The translations under genes and the position numbers were made by a program. Of a stretch of 64,000 bases of DNA, positions 26,032 to 34,837 are shown piece by piece (within the stretch, counting starts at the first letter, position 1; the number at the start of each line of letters is the position of its first letter). The stretch comes from an uncultured Oceanospirillaceae bacterium (GTDB lineage: Bacteria > Pseudomonadota > Gammaproteobacteria > Pseudomonadales > Balneatricaceae). The notes under the pieces were generated by a model, which saw nothing but the letters and a program-made list of their open reading frames with translations, had not been told where the DNA came from and did not search any database. Location: NCBI GenBank assembly GCA_937136055.1, contig CAKZOD010000006.1, forward strand, positions 1 to 64,000, in the 5' to 3' direction.

Positions 26032-26663
26032 CCAATAGCAATAACCGCCTGTGTTCGATTCAATACGTTAAGTTTGCGAAAAATAGCCGTGGCATGGGCT
26101 TTAACTGTAGCTTCAGACAAGCTCAGTTGATGGGCAATTTGCTTATTCAACAAACCATCTGCAAACATCAGCAAAATCTTATGTTGCTGCGGCGTTAGCG
26201 AGCGAATACGTTCGCCAATATCAGAGCTGGCTGCTGCACGCTTCAAGTTTATGTGCTCAGGTATCCATGTCTCCCCTTTCAACACTTCTCTTATCGCTTT
26301 AAAGATCTGCTCTACTGGTGTTGATTTAGGTACAAAGCCTGACGCACCAAATTCCATCGCTTTAACGACGGTATCTTCATCCTCATGGGCGGAAACAACC
26401 ACGACAGGCAGCTGAGCGCGTTGTGAGCGAACTTTAATTAATGTATTAAAACCATGTGCACCGGGTATGTTTAAATCTAATAGCAGTAAATCAGCATCCT
26501 GGTGCTGCTCGAGAGCATCGTTGAGCTGTTCAATCGTTTGCGCTTCAATCCAGCTGACGTTAGGAAGCTTGGCTGTCAGTATTTGCAATAGTGCTTGTCG
26601 AAATAGTGGGTGATCATCTGCAATGATGATTTTACGCGGTATATTCATGACACTCCCAGTCAT
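25986..26663 (-). CDS. crbR: CrbR/NarL-type response regulator
   Basis: The 225-residue regulator has a receiver domain (about residues 7-125, Asp in LLLLDLNIPG, Lys in FVPKSTP) and a LuxR-type helix-turn-helix (about 145-205: LTPQQHKILLMFADGLLNKQIA, outlined, then SEATVKAHATAIFRKLNV). Pairing with the CrbS-like kinase is inferred from convergence and 46-bp tail overlap, and from the known CrbSR system, which switches on acs and acetate-uptake genes. The symporter genes upstream are likely targets. Other NarL-family roles cannot be excluded. Confidence 0.85.
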   Translation of the reverse strand: MTGSVMNIPRKIIIADDHPLFRQALLQILTAKLPNVSWIEAQTIEQLNDALEQHQDADLLLLDLNIPGAHGFNTLIKVRSQRAQLPVVVVSAHEDEDTVVKAMEFGASGFVPKSTPVEQIFKAIREVLKGETWIPEHINLKRAAASSDIGERIRSLTPQQHKILLMFADGLLNKQIAHQLSLSEATVKAHATAIFRKLNVLNRTQAVIAIGQLEVGASSFSASNE

Positions 26664-26791
26664 TGACTATGAGACCCAGCCTTAATGCTAGATTAACTCA
26701 CTGATCCACAATCAATTTTTAGTCTTATTATTTTTTTGTTATCAATTGATTGTAACGTAATATTTTTAGAGACAGCAATAGCAAACATATA

Positions 26792-27337
26792 TTATCTGTT
26801 CGCCCAATCTTCCTGCATATGTTGATTTTTCCAGTTTACATAGTTGCCAGCTGTATAGCTAAAAAAGGCCATTTCTTCTTCTGTGAGCGCTCTGATTTGC
26901 TTTGCCGGGCGCCCAACATATAGATAACCGCTCTTTAGGGTTTTACCCGGTGGTACTAAACTGCCTGCACCCAGTACAACTTGTGGTTCTACTACAGCAC
27001 CATCCATCACCATCGAGCCCATACCTATCAGCACTTGATCACCCACTGTACAACCGTGCAACATTGCCATGTGGCCGATTGTCACCTCTCTGCCAATGTT
27101 TAAAGCTAAGCCTTGTGGATTGGATGCCCCTGCATGTGTGACGTGTAATACGCTGCCATCTTGCACACTAGTGCGTGCCCCCACACGAATGCTTTGCACA
27201 TCACCGCGAATAACCGCTGTTGGCCAAACTGATACATCATCGCCTAACACAACATCCCCCAGTACCACCGCAGATGGATCGATAAAAACCTGTTCTCCAA
27301 GTGTTGGAGTAATTCCCTGATACGCTCTAATTTTCAT
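26792..27337 (-). CDS. Gamma-carbonic-anhydrase family hexapeptide protein (YrdA-like)
   Basis: The 181-residue protein shows the left-handed beta-helix hexapeptide pattern (VFIDPSAVVLGDVVLGDDVSVWPTAVIRGD, outlined). It carries the histidines expected for the trimer-interface metal site: HVTHAG near residue 71 and IGHMAMLHGCTVGD near 90. Length and sequence match bacterial YrdA/CaiE-type gamma-class proteins. Members bind zinc, and some hydrate CO2; activity of YrdA-type proteins is often undetectable. It is a single gene. Confidence 0.88.
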   Translation of the reverse strand: MKIRAYQGITPTLGEQVFIDPSAVVLGDVVLGDDVSVWPTAVIRGDVQSIRVGARTSVQDGSVLHVTHAGASNPQGLALNIGREVTIGHMAMLHGCTVGDQVLIGMGSMVMDGAVVEPQVVLGAGSLVPPGKTLKSGYLYVGRPAKQIRALTEEEMAFFSYTAGNYVNWKNQHMQEDWANR

Positions 27338-27438
27338 CTGTCTCTCTAATATCTTACTGATTGGTTGAAAAGTGCCAAGTAAACCTTATTATCCTGTAAT
27401 ACGCAGTTGTACATTAGCTTACCGCGTAGGAGATTACC

Positions 27439-27486
27439 ATGCTTATTAGTCGTCTGTATCAGGTTGCTTTGCCACTGATTTATTGA
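27439..27486 (+). CDS. Possible 15-residue leader peptide upstream of prlC
   Basis: TAGGAGATTACC precedes an ATG that opens a 15-codon frame (MLISRLYQVALPLIY) ending in TGA. The strong Shine-Dalgarno site with no larger frame attached suggests a translated leader. There is no run of one amino acid to mark a classical attenuator. Its reality is uncertain. Confidence 0.3.
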   Translation: MLISRLYQVALPLIY

Positions 27487-27575
27487 CTGTTTGTAGCTAC
27501 ACAAAACGCCGCTAACACTCAATATATGCCGGTTCGAATAGCGCTTCAAATATTAGTGTAATCACTTATGCAAAT

Positions 27576-27610
27576 GGCACTTTATTGGATCATCAATCAA
27601 TAAAAGTGCC
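27576..27610 (+). promoter_or_regulatory. Long stem-loop in the prlC leader
   Basis: GGCACTTTATTG (27576-27587) pairs with CAATAAAAGTGCC (27598-27610) apart from one bulged A, with a 10-nt loop. It ends 37 bp before the prlC start and lies after the possible leader peptide. No T tract follows, so regulation of translation or mRNA stability is more likely than termination. Confidence 0.45.
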
Positions 27611-27647
27611 CTTAACTGCACTCAAATTATTAAACGGAGCCTCGTAA

Positions 27648-29669
27648 ATGTCCAACTCTGCCGGAACACATACTGACCTGCCAAACTTCAGCAACTTTTG
27701 TGCTGCAAACGTTAACCCAGCGCTAGATAGCTTACTGGAAAAAAACTTAGCAGGTATAGAGCAGCTGTTATCTGATAACAGCCAATACACTTGGCAAAAC
27801 CTTGTCGCTCCTCTAGAAGAAATGAATGATGAACTGGAAAATTTCTGGTCTCCCGTTAGCCATTTAAATGCTGTGTGTAACTCTGAGGAACTGCGCGTTG
27901 CTTACAGCGGAGCTCAACCTAAGCTTTCGGCCTATGCGACAAAAATTGGTCAAAACCACCCGCTGTACTGCGCCTACAAACAAATCGATACTTCTACACT
28001 TGATAGCGTGCAGAAAAAAATTATCGAAAATGCCATTCGCGACTTTGAACTATCAGGTGTTGCGCTTGAAAACGAGCAAAAAAAGCGCTTTTCAGAAATC
28101 AGACAACGCACCTCAAAGCTAACCACTACCTTCTCTGAAAACGTATTAGACTCTACCCAAGCGTGGCAGAAAAACATTCTCGATGTAAAAGCACTAGCGG
28201 GTATGCCAGAGCTGGCGATTGCTGGCGCTAAACAGGCCGCACAAGAAAAAGGGCTAGAAGGCTATTTACTTACTCTAGAATTCCCTTCATACCTTCCTGT
28301 AATGACTTATTGTGACGATAGAGAGCTGCGCAAAGAAGTGTACACCGCGTTTGCAACACGCGCTTGTGTCAATGCTGAACAAGCCCAATTCGATAACACA
28401 GAGATCATTGAAGAGTTATTGAGCTTGCGCCAGGAGCTATCTACAATTCTCGGCTTTGATAGCTATGCGCATTTTTCACTGGCAACCAAAATGGCTAAAG
28501 AGCCAGAAGAAGTGCTTGGTTTCTTAAACAGCCTGGCCACCCACAGTGTCGATATCGCCCGTGAAGAATTTGCTACTTTAACCCAGTTTGCATTACAAAG
28601 AGCAGATGTATCTGAGCTACAGGCATGGGATGTGGCTTACTACAGCGAAAAACTTAAGCAGCAAAAATTCGCGATTTCTCAAGATCAATTACGTCCATAT
28701 TTCCCTCTAGACAAAGTGCTTGAAGGGCTATTCAGTATTACTACAAGACTGTTCGATTTTGAAATCGCTGAAGTCACTGAATTCGACACTTGGCACAAAG
28801 ACGTTAAGCTCTTTAAACTAAGCCGTGACGGTGAAGATATTGCTCACGTATACCTCGACCCATTTGCCCGTGAAAACAAACGTGGCGGTGCATGGATGGA
28901 CGGTTGCCGTACTCGTAGAATCAATCAAGCAGGTCAATTACAGCTACCTGTTGCCTACCTAGTGTGTAATTTCAATGCACCTATAGGTAACGACCCTGCA
29001 CTTTTAACGCATGATGAAGTCACTACGTTATTCCACGAGTTCGGTCATGGTCTGCATCACGTATTAACTAAGATTGATTATGCCGATGTAAGCGGCATCA
29101 ATGGTGTTCCTTGGGATGCCGTAGAGCTACCAAGCCAGTTCTTAGAAAACTGGTGCTGGCAGCCACAATCGTTAGCGATTATTTCTAAGCATTACAGTAC
29201 CCAAGAAACACTCCCTGCTGACATGCTGACAAAGCTGATCGATGCGCGTAACTTCCAATCGGCAATGGCGATGGTCAGACAACTTGAGTTCTCTCTTTTC
29301 GATTATCGCTTGCACCTTGAGTATCAAGGAGATGGCGCTTATGTGCAAACGCTGCTGGATGAAATTCGCCAGCAAGTAGCCGCGATTGCACCACCGGCAT
29401 TCAACAAATTCCAAAATAGCTTTAGCCATATTTTCGCAGGTGGCTATGCTGCGGGTTACTACAGCTATAAATGGGCTGAAGTGTTATCTGCAGATGCTTT
29501 CTCGCTATTTGAAACTAAAGGTATTTTCCACCGTGAAACAGGCAAGTCATTCCTCAATAATGTGTTAGAAAAAGGTGGCAGTGAAGAGCCACTAGCACTG
29601 TTTACCAAATTCAGAGGCCGTGAGCCTGAAACTGACGCCTTATTACGCCACAGTGGCATTCGCACATGA
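27648..29669 (+). CDS. prlC: Oligopeptidase A (M3 family)
   Basis: The 673-residue cytoplasmic zinc peptidase degrades short peptides, including cleaved signal peptides. The active-site motif LFHEFGHGLHH lies near residues 461-471, with the third zinc ligand Glu downstream in VELPSQFLENW, and the family-typical FAGGYAAGYYSYKWAEVLSADAF (outlined) near 600. Length and start are as in E. coli PrlC/OpdA. The stop overlaps the yheV start by 4 bases (ATGA), so prlC-yheV-tag is an operon with coupled translation. Confidence 0.95.
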   Translation: MSNSAGTHTDLPNFSNFCAANVNPALDSLLEKNLAGIEQLLSDNSQYTWQNLVAPLEEMNDELENFWSPVSHLNAVCNSEELRVAYSGAQPKLSAYATKIGQNHPLYCAYKQIDTSTLDSVQKKIIENAIRDFELSGVALENEQKKRFSEIRQRTSKLTTTFSENVLDSTQAWQKNILDVKALAGMPELAIAGAKQAAQEKGLEGYLLTLEFPSYLPVMTYCDDRELRKEVYTAFATRACVNAEQAQFDNTEIIEELLSLRQELSTILGFDSYAHFSLATKMAKEPEEVLGFLNSLATHSVDIAREEFATLTQFALQRADVSELQAWDVAYYSEKLKQQKFAISQDQLRPYFPLDKVLEGLFSITTRLFDFEIAEVTEFDTWHKDVKLFKLSRDGEDIAHVYLDPFARENKRGGAWMDGCRTRRINQAGQLQLPVAYLVCNFNAPIGNDPALLTHDEVTTLFHEFGHGLHHVLTKIDYADVSGINGVPWDAVELPSQFLENWCWQPQSLAIISKHYSTQETLPADMLTKLIDARNFQSAMAMVRQLEFSLFDYRLHLEYQGDGAYVQTLLDEIRQQVAAIAPPAFNKFQNSFSHIFAGGYAAGYYSYKWAEVLSADAFSLFETKGIFHRETGKSFLNNVLEKGGSEEPLALFTKFRGREPETDALLRHSGIRT

Positions 29670-29950
29670 GTATTATCAAGCGCTTCGTAGCGGGGGCTGT
29701 ATGCCCACGCTGCGCAGAAATGGATACAATAAGAGTCTATCGCAATGACATTCGCGAATACCGTGAATGCATTCGCTGTGATTATAAAGACGGCCAGAAC
29801 CTCGATGGCAGCCCTGATTCTGCAGAAGAATTGCAGACTCGTGTAAATCAAGTTGCCCCTGCCAAGGCTAATCAGCCCAAGGTAGCACCTGTCACTGCAC
29901 AAGCGATCAAGTTCGACCCTTTCCCAAGCAAAGGAAAATCTAATGACTGA
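29666..29950 (+). CDS. yheV: YheV family zinc-ribbon protein
   Basis: The 94-residue protein has two CxxC knuckles, CPRC near residue 14 and CIRC near 38, forming a zinc ribbon followed by a low-complexity tail. YheV follows prlC in many Gammaproteobacteria; its molecular role is not established. It overlaps prlC by 4 bases and tag by 8 bases. Confidence 0.9.
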   Translation: MSIIKRFVAGAVCPRCAEMDTIRVYRNDIREYRECIRCDYKDGQNLDGSPDSAEELQTRVNQVAPAKANQPKVAPVTAQAIKFDPFPSKGKSND

Positions 29951-30542
29951 ACAAATAACCCGCTGCTGCTGGGCCAACCAAACGCCTTTAGAAGCCGAGT
30001 ATCACGATAGTGAATGGGGCGTTCCTTGCAAAGATGACAAAGTACTCTTTGAATTTTTAATTTTAGAGGCCGCCCAAGCGGGGTTAAGCTGGCGCACTGT
30101 ATTAGAAAAGCGTCAAGGGTATCGCCATTATTACAAAGATTTTGATGTGCAGCAGGTTGCCAATTTTACGCCTGAGTATTTAGCACAGATGCTGCAAGAT
30201 CCCGCTATCGTGCGCAACAAACTGAAAGTAAATGGCTCTGTTAAAAACGCAAAAATCTTTATCCAAATTCAGCAAGAGTTTGGCTCTTTTGCTAAGTACC
30301 TTTGGCAATTTGTAGACAACAAGCCACTCCAAGGCAAGCTAACTAGCTATCGCGATGCTCCTGTAGAAAGCGATGTGTCCAAGGCGATCTCTAAAGACCT
30401 TAAAAAGCGCGGCATGAGCTTTGTTGGCCCAACCATAATGTATGCTTACATGCAGGCTGTTGGCTTAGTTAATGATCATGAGGTTAGCTGCCATTGCTAT
30501 GCTAATGCTGTTGCTTTGGGTGAAGCTTTTTCTATCAAATAA
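29943..30542 (+). CDS. tag: DNA-3-methyladenine glycosylase I
   Basis: The 199-residue enzyme removes 3-methyladenine from alkylated DNA. Features are the N-terminal RCCWANQTPLEAEYHDSEWG (zinc-snap Cys and His, outlined), the catalytic-pocket Glu in LEAAQAGLSW (near residue 40), and the C-terminal NDHEVSCHCY that completes the zinc site. Length matches E. coli Tag. The gene overlaps the end of yheV. A small hairpin at 30607-30625 follows. Confidence 0.94.
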   Translation: MTEQITRCCWANQTPLEAEYHDSEWGVPCKDDKVLFEFLILEAAQAGLSWRTVLEKRQGYRHYYKDFDVQQVANFTPEYLAQMLQDPAIVRNKLKVNGSVKNAKIFIQIQQEFGSFAKYLWQFVDNKPLQGKLTSYRDAPVESDVSKAISKDLKKRGMSFVGPTIMYAYMQAVGLVNDHEVSCHCYANAVALGEAFSIK

Positions 30543-30606
30543 TTTGCTGCTATTTTAATTATCTGATTCAGCCACTATCAATTCCCTTATCCCCTCTTTT
30601 TAATTT

Positions 30607-30625
30607 CGCGCTAAAGACTAGCGCG
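30607..30625 (+). terminator. GC-rich hairpin after tag
   Basis: CGCGCTA (30607-30613) and TAGCGCG (30619-30625) with a 5-nt loop lie 65 bp past the tag stop. No adjacent T run is present, so it is only a candidate terminator. Confidence 0.4.
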
Positions 30626-30783
30626 ATATCTCCACTGTCTTATTTTTTTCAAAGCTGATGGAATAAAACCACAGGTTTGTTCGTTGATATCACAAGATAT
30701 AAATTTGCAATCGGTTACAAGCTAAAACGCGAGTTGTTTAAACTTGTTCAGCGATTGCGTTATTGGTGACAACGGAGAAACCT

Positions 30784-32082
30784 ATGAGCAAAGAAGAACA
30801 ACAAAAGCCCCAGAACTTAACTGAGTTCTTTGAGAAAGATCCGCAACAAGCTGACCGTGAATTTTTTGGTCGTAAAACCCACCCAGATCGCCGCGGCTTT
30901 CTAAAAGGTGCAGGTTTAGCAACCATGGGCGCTCTACTAGGTGGCGCTATTCCTTTTCATCGCGATATGCCAGGTGGACTAGTCCCTGTCGCTTTCGCCA
31001 ATGAAGATGTGATTATCGGAAAAGATGGCTTAACACTACTCAATGACCGACCTGTTAACGCTGAAACGCCACCACACTTACTGGATGATCCTATCACCCC
31101 GACTGCAAGGCACTTTGTTCGCAACAACGGCCTGCCACCAGCCCAAGTTGATGTAGCTAACTGGACGTTGACGATCGACGGCCTAGTTGATAACCCAATG
31201 ACTTTGACAATCGCTGATCTAAAAGAAAAGTTTGAAGTACATACCATGGCGCTAGCGATAGAATGCGGCGGCAATGGTCGTGCAGCGTTTGATCCACCAG
31301 CTAAAGGGAACCAGTGGACACTTGGCGCTGTAGCTTGCTCAAACTGGACAGGTGTAAAACTTAAAGATGTACTAAATGCTGCAGGGGTTAAAGCCAATGC
31401 CATTTACACTGCCCATGAAGGCGCTGACGATCACCTATCTAGAAAGCCTGGTAAATTACCGATCTCGCGCGGCATGCCTATCGATAAAGCACTCACAGAT
31501 AATGTGTTAATCGCCTTTGAGCAAAACGGCGAGGCTATTCATCCGCTCAATGGTGCACCTTTGCGCTTAGTTGTTCCCGGCTGGCCTGGCTCCCTTTCTC
31601 ACAAATGGCTAAAACGTATTTACTTGCGCGATGTTGTCCATGATGGCCCTAAGATGACAGGTAAAGCTTATCGTGTTCCTAACCGCCCTGTAGCACCGGG
31701 AGAGAAGGTTGCCAAAGAAGATTTCGAAATCATCGAGAGAATGCCGGTTAAATCACTGATTACTCATCCTCAAACAGGCACTAATAGCGAAGGTGTTGTA
31801 GAACTTCGCGGCCATGCTTGGTCAGGTGATAGAGCGGTTACTAAAGTTGAAATTTCAATCGACTTTGGCAGCACATGGCAACTCGCTGAGCTTGAGCCTG
31901 CGGTAAATCCAGGTGCTTGGTACAACTGGAAGCACAATGTTGAGCTTCCGCAAAAAGGCTATTACGAGATCTGGGCAAAAGCGACTGACGAAGCAGGACA
32001 AGCGCAGCCACACGGTATTCCTTGGAACCCAAAAGGCTACCTCAACAACAGCATGCACCGTATCAGTGTAAATAAAGTGTAA
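30784..32082 (+). CDS. Sulfite dehydrogenase-like molybdopterin oxidoreductase (SorA/SoxC)
   Basis: From ATG 30784 (GGAG upstream) the product is 432 residues. A Tat signal DRRGFLKGAGL near residues 36-46 sends the folded enzyme to the periplasm. The molybdenum-ligating cysteine is in ALAIECGGNGR near residue 160, and the C-terminal dimerisation domain (RGHAWSGDRAVTKVEIS, DEAGQAQPHG) is that of sulfite oxidase-family enzymes. The next gene encodes a diheme c-type cytochrome, so electrons from sulfite (or another small oxyanion) probably pass to it. SoxC-type enzymes work with thiosulfate oxidation, but no other sox genes are present here. Confidence 0.85.
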   Translation: MSKEEQQKPQNLTEFFEKDPQQADREFFGRKTHPDRRGFLKGAGLATMGALLGGAIPFHRDMPGGLVPVAFANEDVIIGKDGLTLLNDRPVNAETPPHLLDDPITPTARHFVRNNGLPPAQVDVANWTLTIDGLVDNPMTLTIADLKEKFEVHTMALAIECGGNGRAAFDPPAKGNQWTLGAVACSNWTGVKLKDVLNAAGVKANAIYTAHEGADDHLSRKPGKLPISRGMPIDKALTDNVLIAFEQNGEAIHPLNGAPLRLVVPGWPGSLSHKWLKRIYLRDVVHDGPKMTGKAYRVPNRPVAPGEKVAKEDFEIIERMPVKSLITHPQTGTNSEGVVELRGHAWSGDRAVTKVEISIDFGSTWQLAELEPAVNPGAWYNWKHNVELPQKGYYEIWAKATDEAGQAQPHGIPWNPKGYLNNSMHRISVNKV

Positions 32083-32108
32083 GTTGTTTAATCGTTAAAA
32101 ATAATCAT

Positions 32109-32146
32109 CAGTGGTGAGCTGCCAAACGACAAGGCAGCCACTACTG
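32109..32146 (+). promoter_or_regulatory. Intercistronic hairpin between molybdoenzyme and cytochrome genes
   Basis: CAGTGGTGAGCTGCC pairs with GGCAGCCACTACTG over most of its length, with one bulge and one G-T pair. It follows the first stop by 27 bp. No T run follows. A second stem, CGATCTT/AAGATCG (32275-32281/32294-32300), sits just before the cytochrome start and could affect its translation. Confidence 0.45.
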
Positions 32147-32316
32147 AGTGATAAAGCACTTTAAAACTCCTTAATTTTATAACTCAAGCGCTTGCTCCTT
32201 GGAGAAGTAGCGTTTTTCTTAGGGAAGTTAGTTAGCGCCAACTACCTTTGTTGATTAAATAAATAAGAATAGTTCGATCTTGAGCCGCGCTTGAAGATCG
32301 TTGCGATGGAATAAAT

Positions 32317-33006
32317 ATGATTTTCAAAAACCTGTTAAAACTAATCTCTATTAGCGTCGTTAGCGCGTTAATGGCTTTCACTGCCCAAGCTGCAGATATC
32401 GAAAACGGCAAAGTTATCTTTCAACAATGCAGTATCTGCCACAATAGTGCAAAAGATGGCAGCGCGAAAGTCGGCCCTAATTTGTGGGGCATTGTTAACC
32501 GAGCAATCGCCAGCGATGATGACTACAAAGGACGATATTCGGCGGCGCTTCAAGGAGTGGGAGGTAAGTGGAGTGCGGATCAAATCAGCCGCTTTGTTGA
32601 AAGCCCACAGTCCTTTGCCAATGGTACTTATATGGGTTTTGCTGGTTTAGCTAGCGCTCAAGACAGAGCTGATTTAATCGCTTACTTAAACAGCCAAAGC
32701 GACGCCCCAATCGACTATCAATTAAGTGAAGACCCTCAGACTTCTAAAACTGCTGGTCCTGCCAATATCGGCAAACTCTTTCGCGCACCTGGTGCTGAAA
32801 AAACGTTCATCTATTGCAGTGCATGTCATTCAGAGCGCATCGTCACTCAACAAGGGCTAACCAAAAGCGACTGGCAAGAGTTACTTGAATGGATGGTTGA
32901 TGAGCAGGGAATGGATGAAATTGAAGAGCCAGATTACAGTGCTGTCATTGAGTATCTATCAACGAACTATGGAACGGATCGACCTAACTTCCCCACTAAA
33001 AATTAA
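32317..33006 (+). CDS. Diheme cytochrome c, partner of the sulfite dehydrogenase
   Basis: The 229-residue protein has a signal peptide (ISVVSALMAFTAQA, cleavage near residue 26), a first heme c domain with CSICH near residues 38-42 and a possible axial Met in YMGFAGL, and a second heme c motif CSACH near 167-171. It is probably periplasmic and accepts electrons from the SorA/SoxC-like enzyme, as SorB or SoxD does. A strong terminator follows. Confidence 0.85.
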   Translation: MIFKNLLKLISISVVSALMAFTAQAADIENGKVIFQQCSICHNSAKDGSAKVGPNLWGIVNRAIASDDDYKGRYSAALQGVGGKWSADQISRFVESPQSFANGTYMGFAGLASAQDRADLIAYLNSQSDAPIDYQLSEDPQTSKTAGPANIGKLFRAPGAEKTFIYCSACHSERIVTQQGLTKSDWQELLEWMVDEQGMDEIEEPDYSAVIEYLSTNYGTDRPNFPTKN

Positions 33007-33045
33007 TCTGCTGTGAGCAAATAAGCCAAATTAGTAGACAAACCC

Positions 33046-33069
33046 AGGCAGCGAATCTATTCGCTGCCT
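33046..33069 (+). terminator. Rho-independent terminator after cytochrome gene
   Basis: AGGCAGCGAA (33046-33055), 4-nt loop, TTCGCTGCCT (33060-33069), then ATATTCTTTATTTA, which is repeated in tandem. It lies between convergent genes and may serve both. Confidence 0.8.
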
Positions 33070-33116
33070 ATATTCTTTATTTAATATTCTTTATTTAAAC
33101 GGCTTCTAAGCGCCCT

Positions 33117-33875
33117 TTAAGCGCAAGGCAAAGCCTCTTGATAACTTTGCTGCATTGCGATTTGATATTTCTCTAGGCCCGCTACACTTCGACTCAGCTG
33201 TTGTATGTAGTTGGCGATGGCATCAAAACGCGATTGATCCATCCCCGTTGCAATCACCTGATACGCCTGTCCCGCAATAAGCCACTGATACTGCTGAACT
33301 CCCACTTGCTCGGCCTCTAGCTTTTGCAGTTCACTGCCATCTTGCATCCGCAGGGTTAACTTACAGCCATTAGTCCCTCGATAATGCAGCAGTTGCTCTG
33401 AGTTTTCATCTCTTTGCTGGGCAACTAGATACAGATTTGAATGAGATAAATCCGGCACAATAAACGTTTGATCAGCGACAAGCTGGACAGCTTTCAAGCG
33501 CCCCTGTGCAGCGAACTGATATTCACTTTGAGAGAAGTTTTGATGAATTTCACTGAGTACAGATTGCTTGCCAGCGCTATTAAAATAATAAAAGGAAGTG
33601 CTTAGGGTAATACCAATTACACTCAAGCAAGCGGCAATAGGCAGAAAGCTAAAACGCTTTTTAACTAGCGCTTGCGGTGTTGAACGCTTAGCTAGCGTTT
33701 GCTTATAGCTCGACTGCATACTGTATTTAAGCTGCTGCAACTCAACAAACGAGCGCTGCAATGCTTCGTCTGTCTGCAAACGTTGCAACATATTTGCTTT
33801 TTCATCAGCTGACAGCTCATCGTCGATAAGCGCACTGAGTAAGTTAAAATCAGTTTCAGATATTTTCATTGTCAC
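33117..33875 (-). CDS. Anti-sigma factor, membrane-anchored
   Basis: The 252-residue protein starts with an anti-sigma-type helical N-terminus (NLLSALIDDELSADEKANMLQRL, outlined), has one membrane helix (FLPIAACLSVIGITLSTSFYYF, residues about 75-96), and a periplasmic C-terminal half. No Cys/His zinc motif is seen, so it is not of the ZAS type. Its ATG overlaps the stop of the ECF sigma gene by 4 bases, so the sigma factor is almost certainly its target. The signal is unknown. Confidence 0.8.
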   Translation of the reverse strand: MTMKISETDFNLLSALIDDELSADEKANMLQRLQTDEALQRSFVELQQLKYSMQSSYKQTLAKRSTPQALVKKRFSFLPIAACLSVIGITLSTSFYYFNSAGKQSVLSEIHQNFSQSEYQFAAQGRLKAVQLVADQTFIVPDLSHSNLYLVAQQRDENSEQLLHYRGTNGCKLTLRMQDGSELQKLEAEQVGVQQYQWLIAGQAYQVIATGMDQSRFDAIANYIQQLSRSVAGLEKYQIAMQQSYQEALPCA

Positions 33876-34372
33876 TTGCTATCAATATTAACCTGGTCAT
33901 CTCGAATATAGTTCAACATCACCGCCCGCGCTCTATTTAAGCGACTCATCACTGTACCGACAGGTAGATCTGTCATCTGGGCGACTTCGCGGTATTTATA
34001 TCCCAGAATATCAACGAGATAGATTATCTCACGCTGCTGCTCGTTGAGGCTACTAAAAGCCTGATTAACTAGATATTCATCAATTAAATTGCAGTTATTT
34101 AATTGATATTTAGCCAGTAACTGCTGCTCTGTTGCCAGATACTCTGCACGTAGGTTTTGTTTGCGCAGATAATCGACATACAAGTTTTTGAGCATCTTAA
34201 ACGCATATGGCTTTAAGTCTTTAGGATTGAGTGGTGCAACTTTAGACTCCAAGACTTTGGCGAGTACTTCTTGAGATAAGTCTTCTGCTAAATGATAGTC
34301 ACTACAAACACTATAGGCGTACGCTTTAAGATCACTGGTTAGTACTTTGCAAAGTATAAATCGGCGTAACAA
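33872..34372 (-). CDS. ECF-family RNA polymerase sigma factor
   Basis: The 166-residue protein has region 2 (DYHLAEDLSQEVLAKVLES, near residues 25-43, outlined) and region 4 (YREVAQMTDLPVGTVMSRLNRARAVM, near 125-150), and lacks the region 3 of housekeeping sigma factors. It is followed by its anti-sigma gene with a 4-base overlap. The pair is convergent with the sulfite dehydrogenase genes. Some Rhizobiales use an ECF factor to induce sulfite oxidation, so the same link here is possible but unproven. Confidence 0.87.
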   Translation of the reverse strand: MLRRFILCKVLTSDLKAYAYSVCSDYHLAEDLSQEVLAKVLESKVAPLNPKDLKPYAFKMLKNLYVDYLRKQNLRAEYLATEQQLLAKYQLNNCNLIDEYLVNQAFSSLNEQQREIIYLVDILGYKYREVAQMTDLPVGTVMSRLNRARAVMLNYIRDDQVNIDSK

Positions 34373-34837
34373 TAGAGAAACCTGTCAATTTGATACTCTG
34401 TTTACTCACGATAATAAAGAATTAAAGAACCGAAAACACAGAGCGTTATTGTTTTTTTTAGGGGCTAAACTTAACACGAGTTCCCCACCCTTGGTAGCTT
34501 TTGCTTAGGGACAGACGATCTTTCTTGCTAGTTACTCAGCCGAATTTATTGCCCGCTAACTTTTTTTGTGCTGTAAATCGCCAAATTTTCTATCACTATA
34601 TAGAGACAATTAACCATTGAATCTGCACTAAAACAGCAAGAGTGTCTCTGTTTATTTATCAATCTATTACCTTTGTCAGTTTTTTTATTATTCCTTGCTC
34701 GACACCTGATTATCCCTACTTTTTAGCCTATTATTAAAGAACACTGGCAAAGGGCTGATTCGTTAAAATATCGCATACTCCCTATCAATATAAGTCAAAT
34801 TCACCTTAAAGGATTGAGGTTATTGGAAGTGACAATA
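34373..34837. other. 465-bp spacer between divergent genes
   Basis: AT-rich spacer between the ECF sigma gene and the diguanylate cyclase gene, holding both promoters. I recognise no gene, operator or structured RNA. There is a T8 run near 34450. Confidence 0.35.

Larger units (their letters stand above)
27338..27647. other. 310-bp spacer upstream of prlC
   Basis: No conventional gene is supported. It contains a very short open frame with a strong ribosome-binding site (27439-27486) and a long hairpin just before prlC (27576-27610), both listed separately. Confidence 0.4.

Noticed and set aside
27346..27549. 67-residue minus-strand frame upstream of prlC
   Set aside because: No recognisable motif or ribosome site, and it overlaps the better-supported leader features on the other strand.
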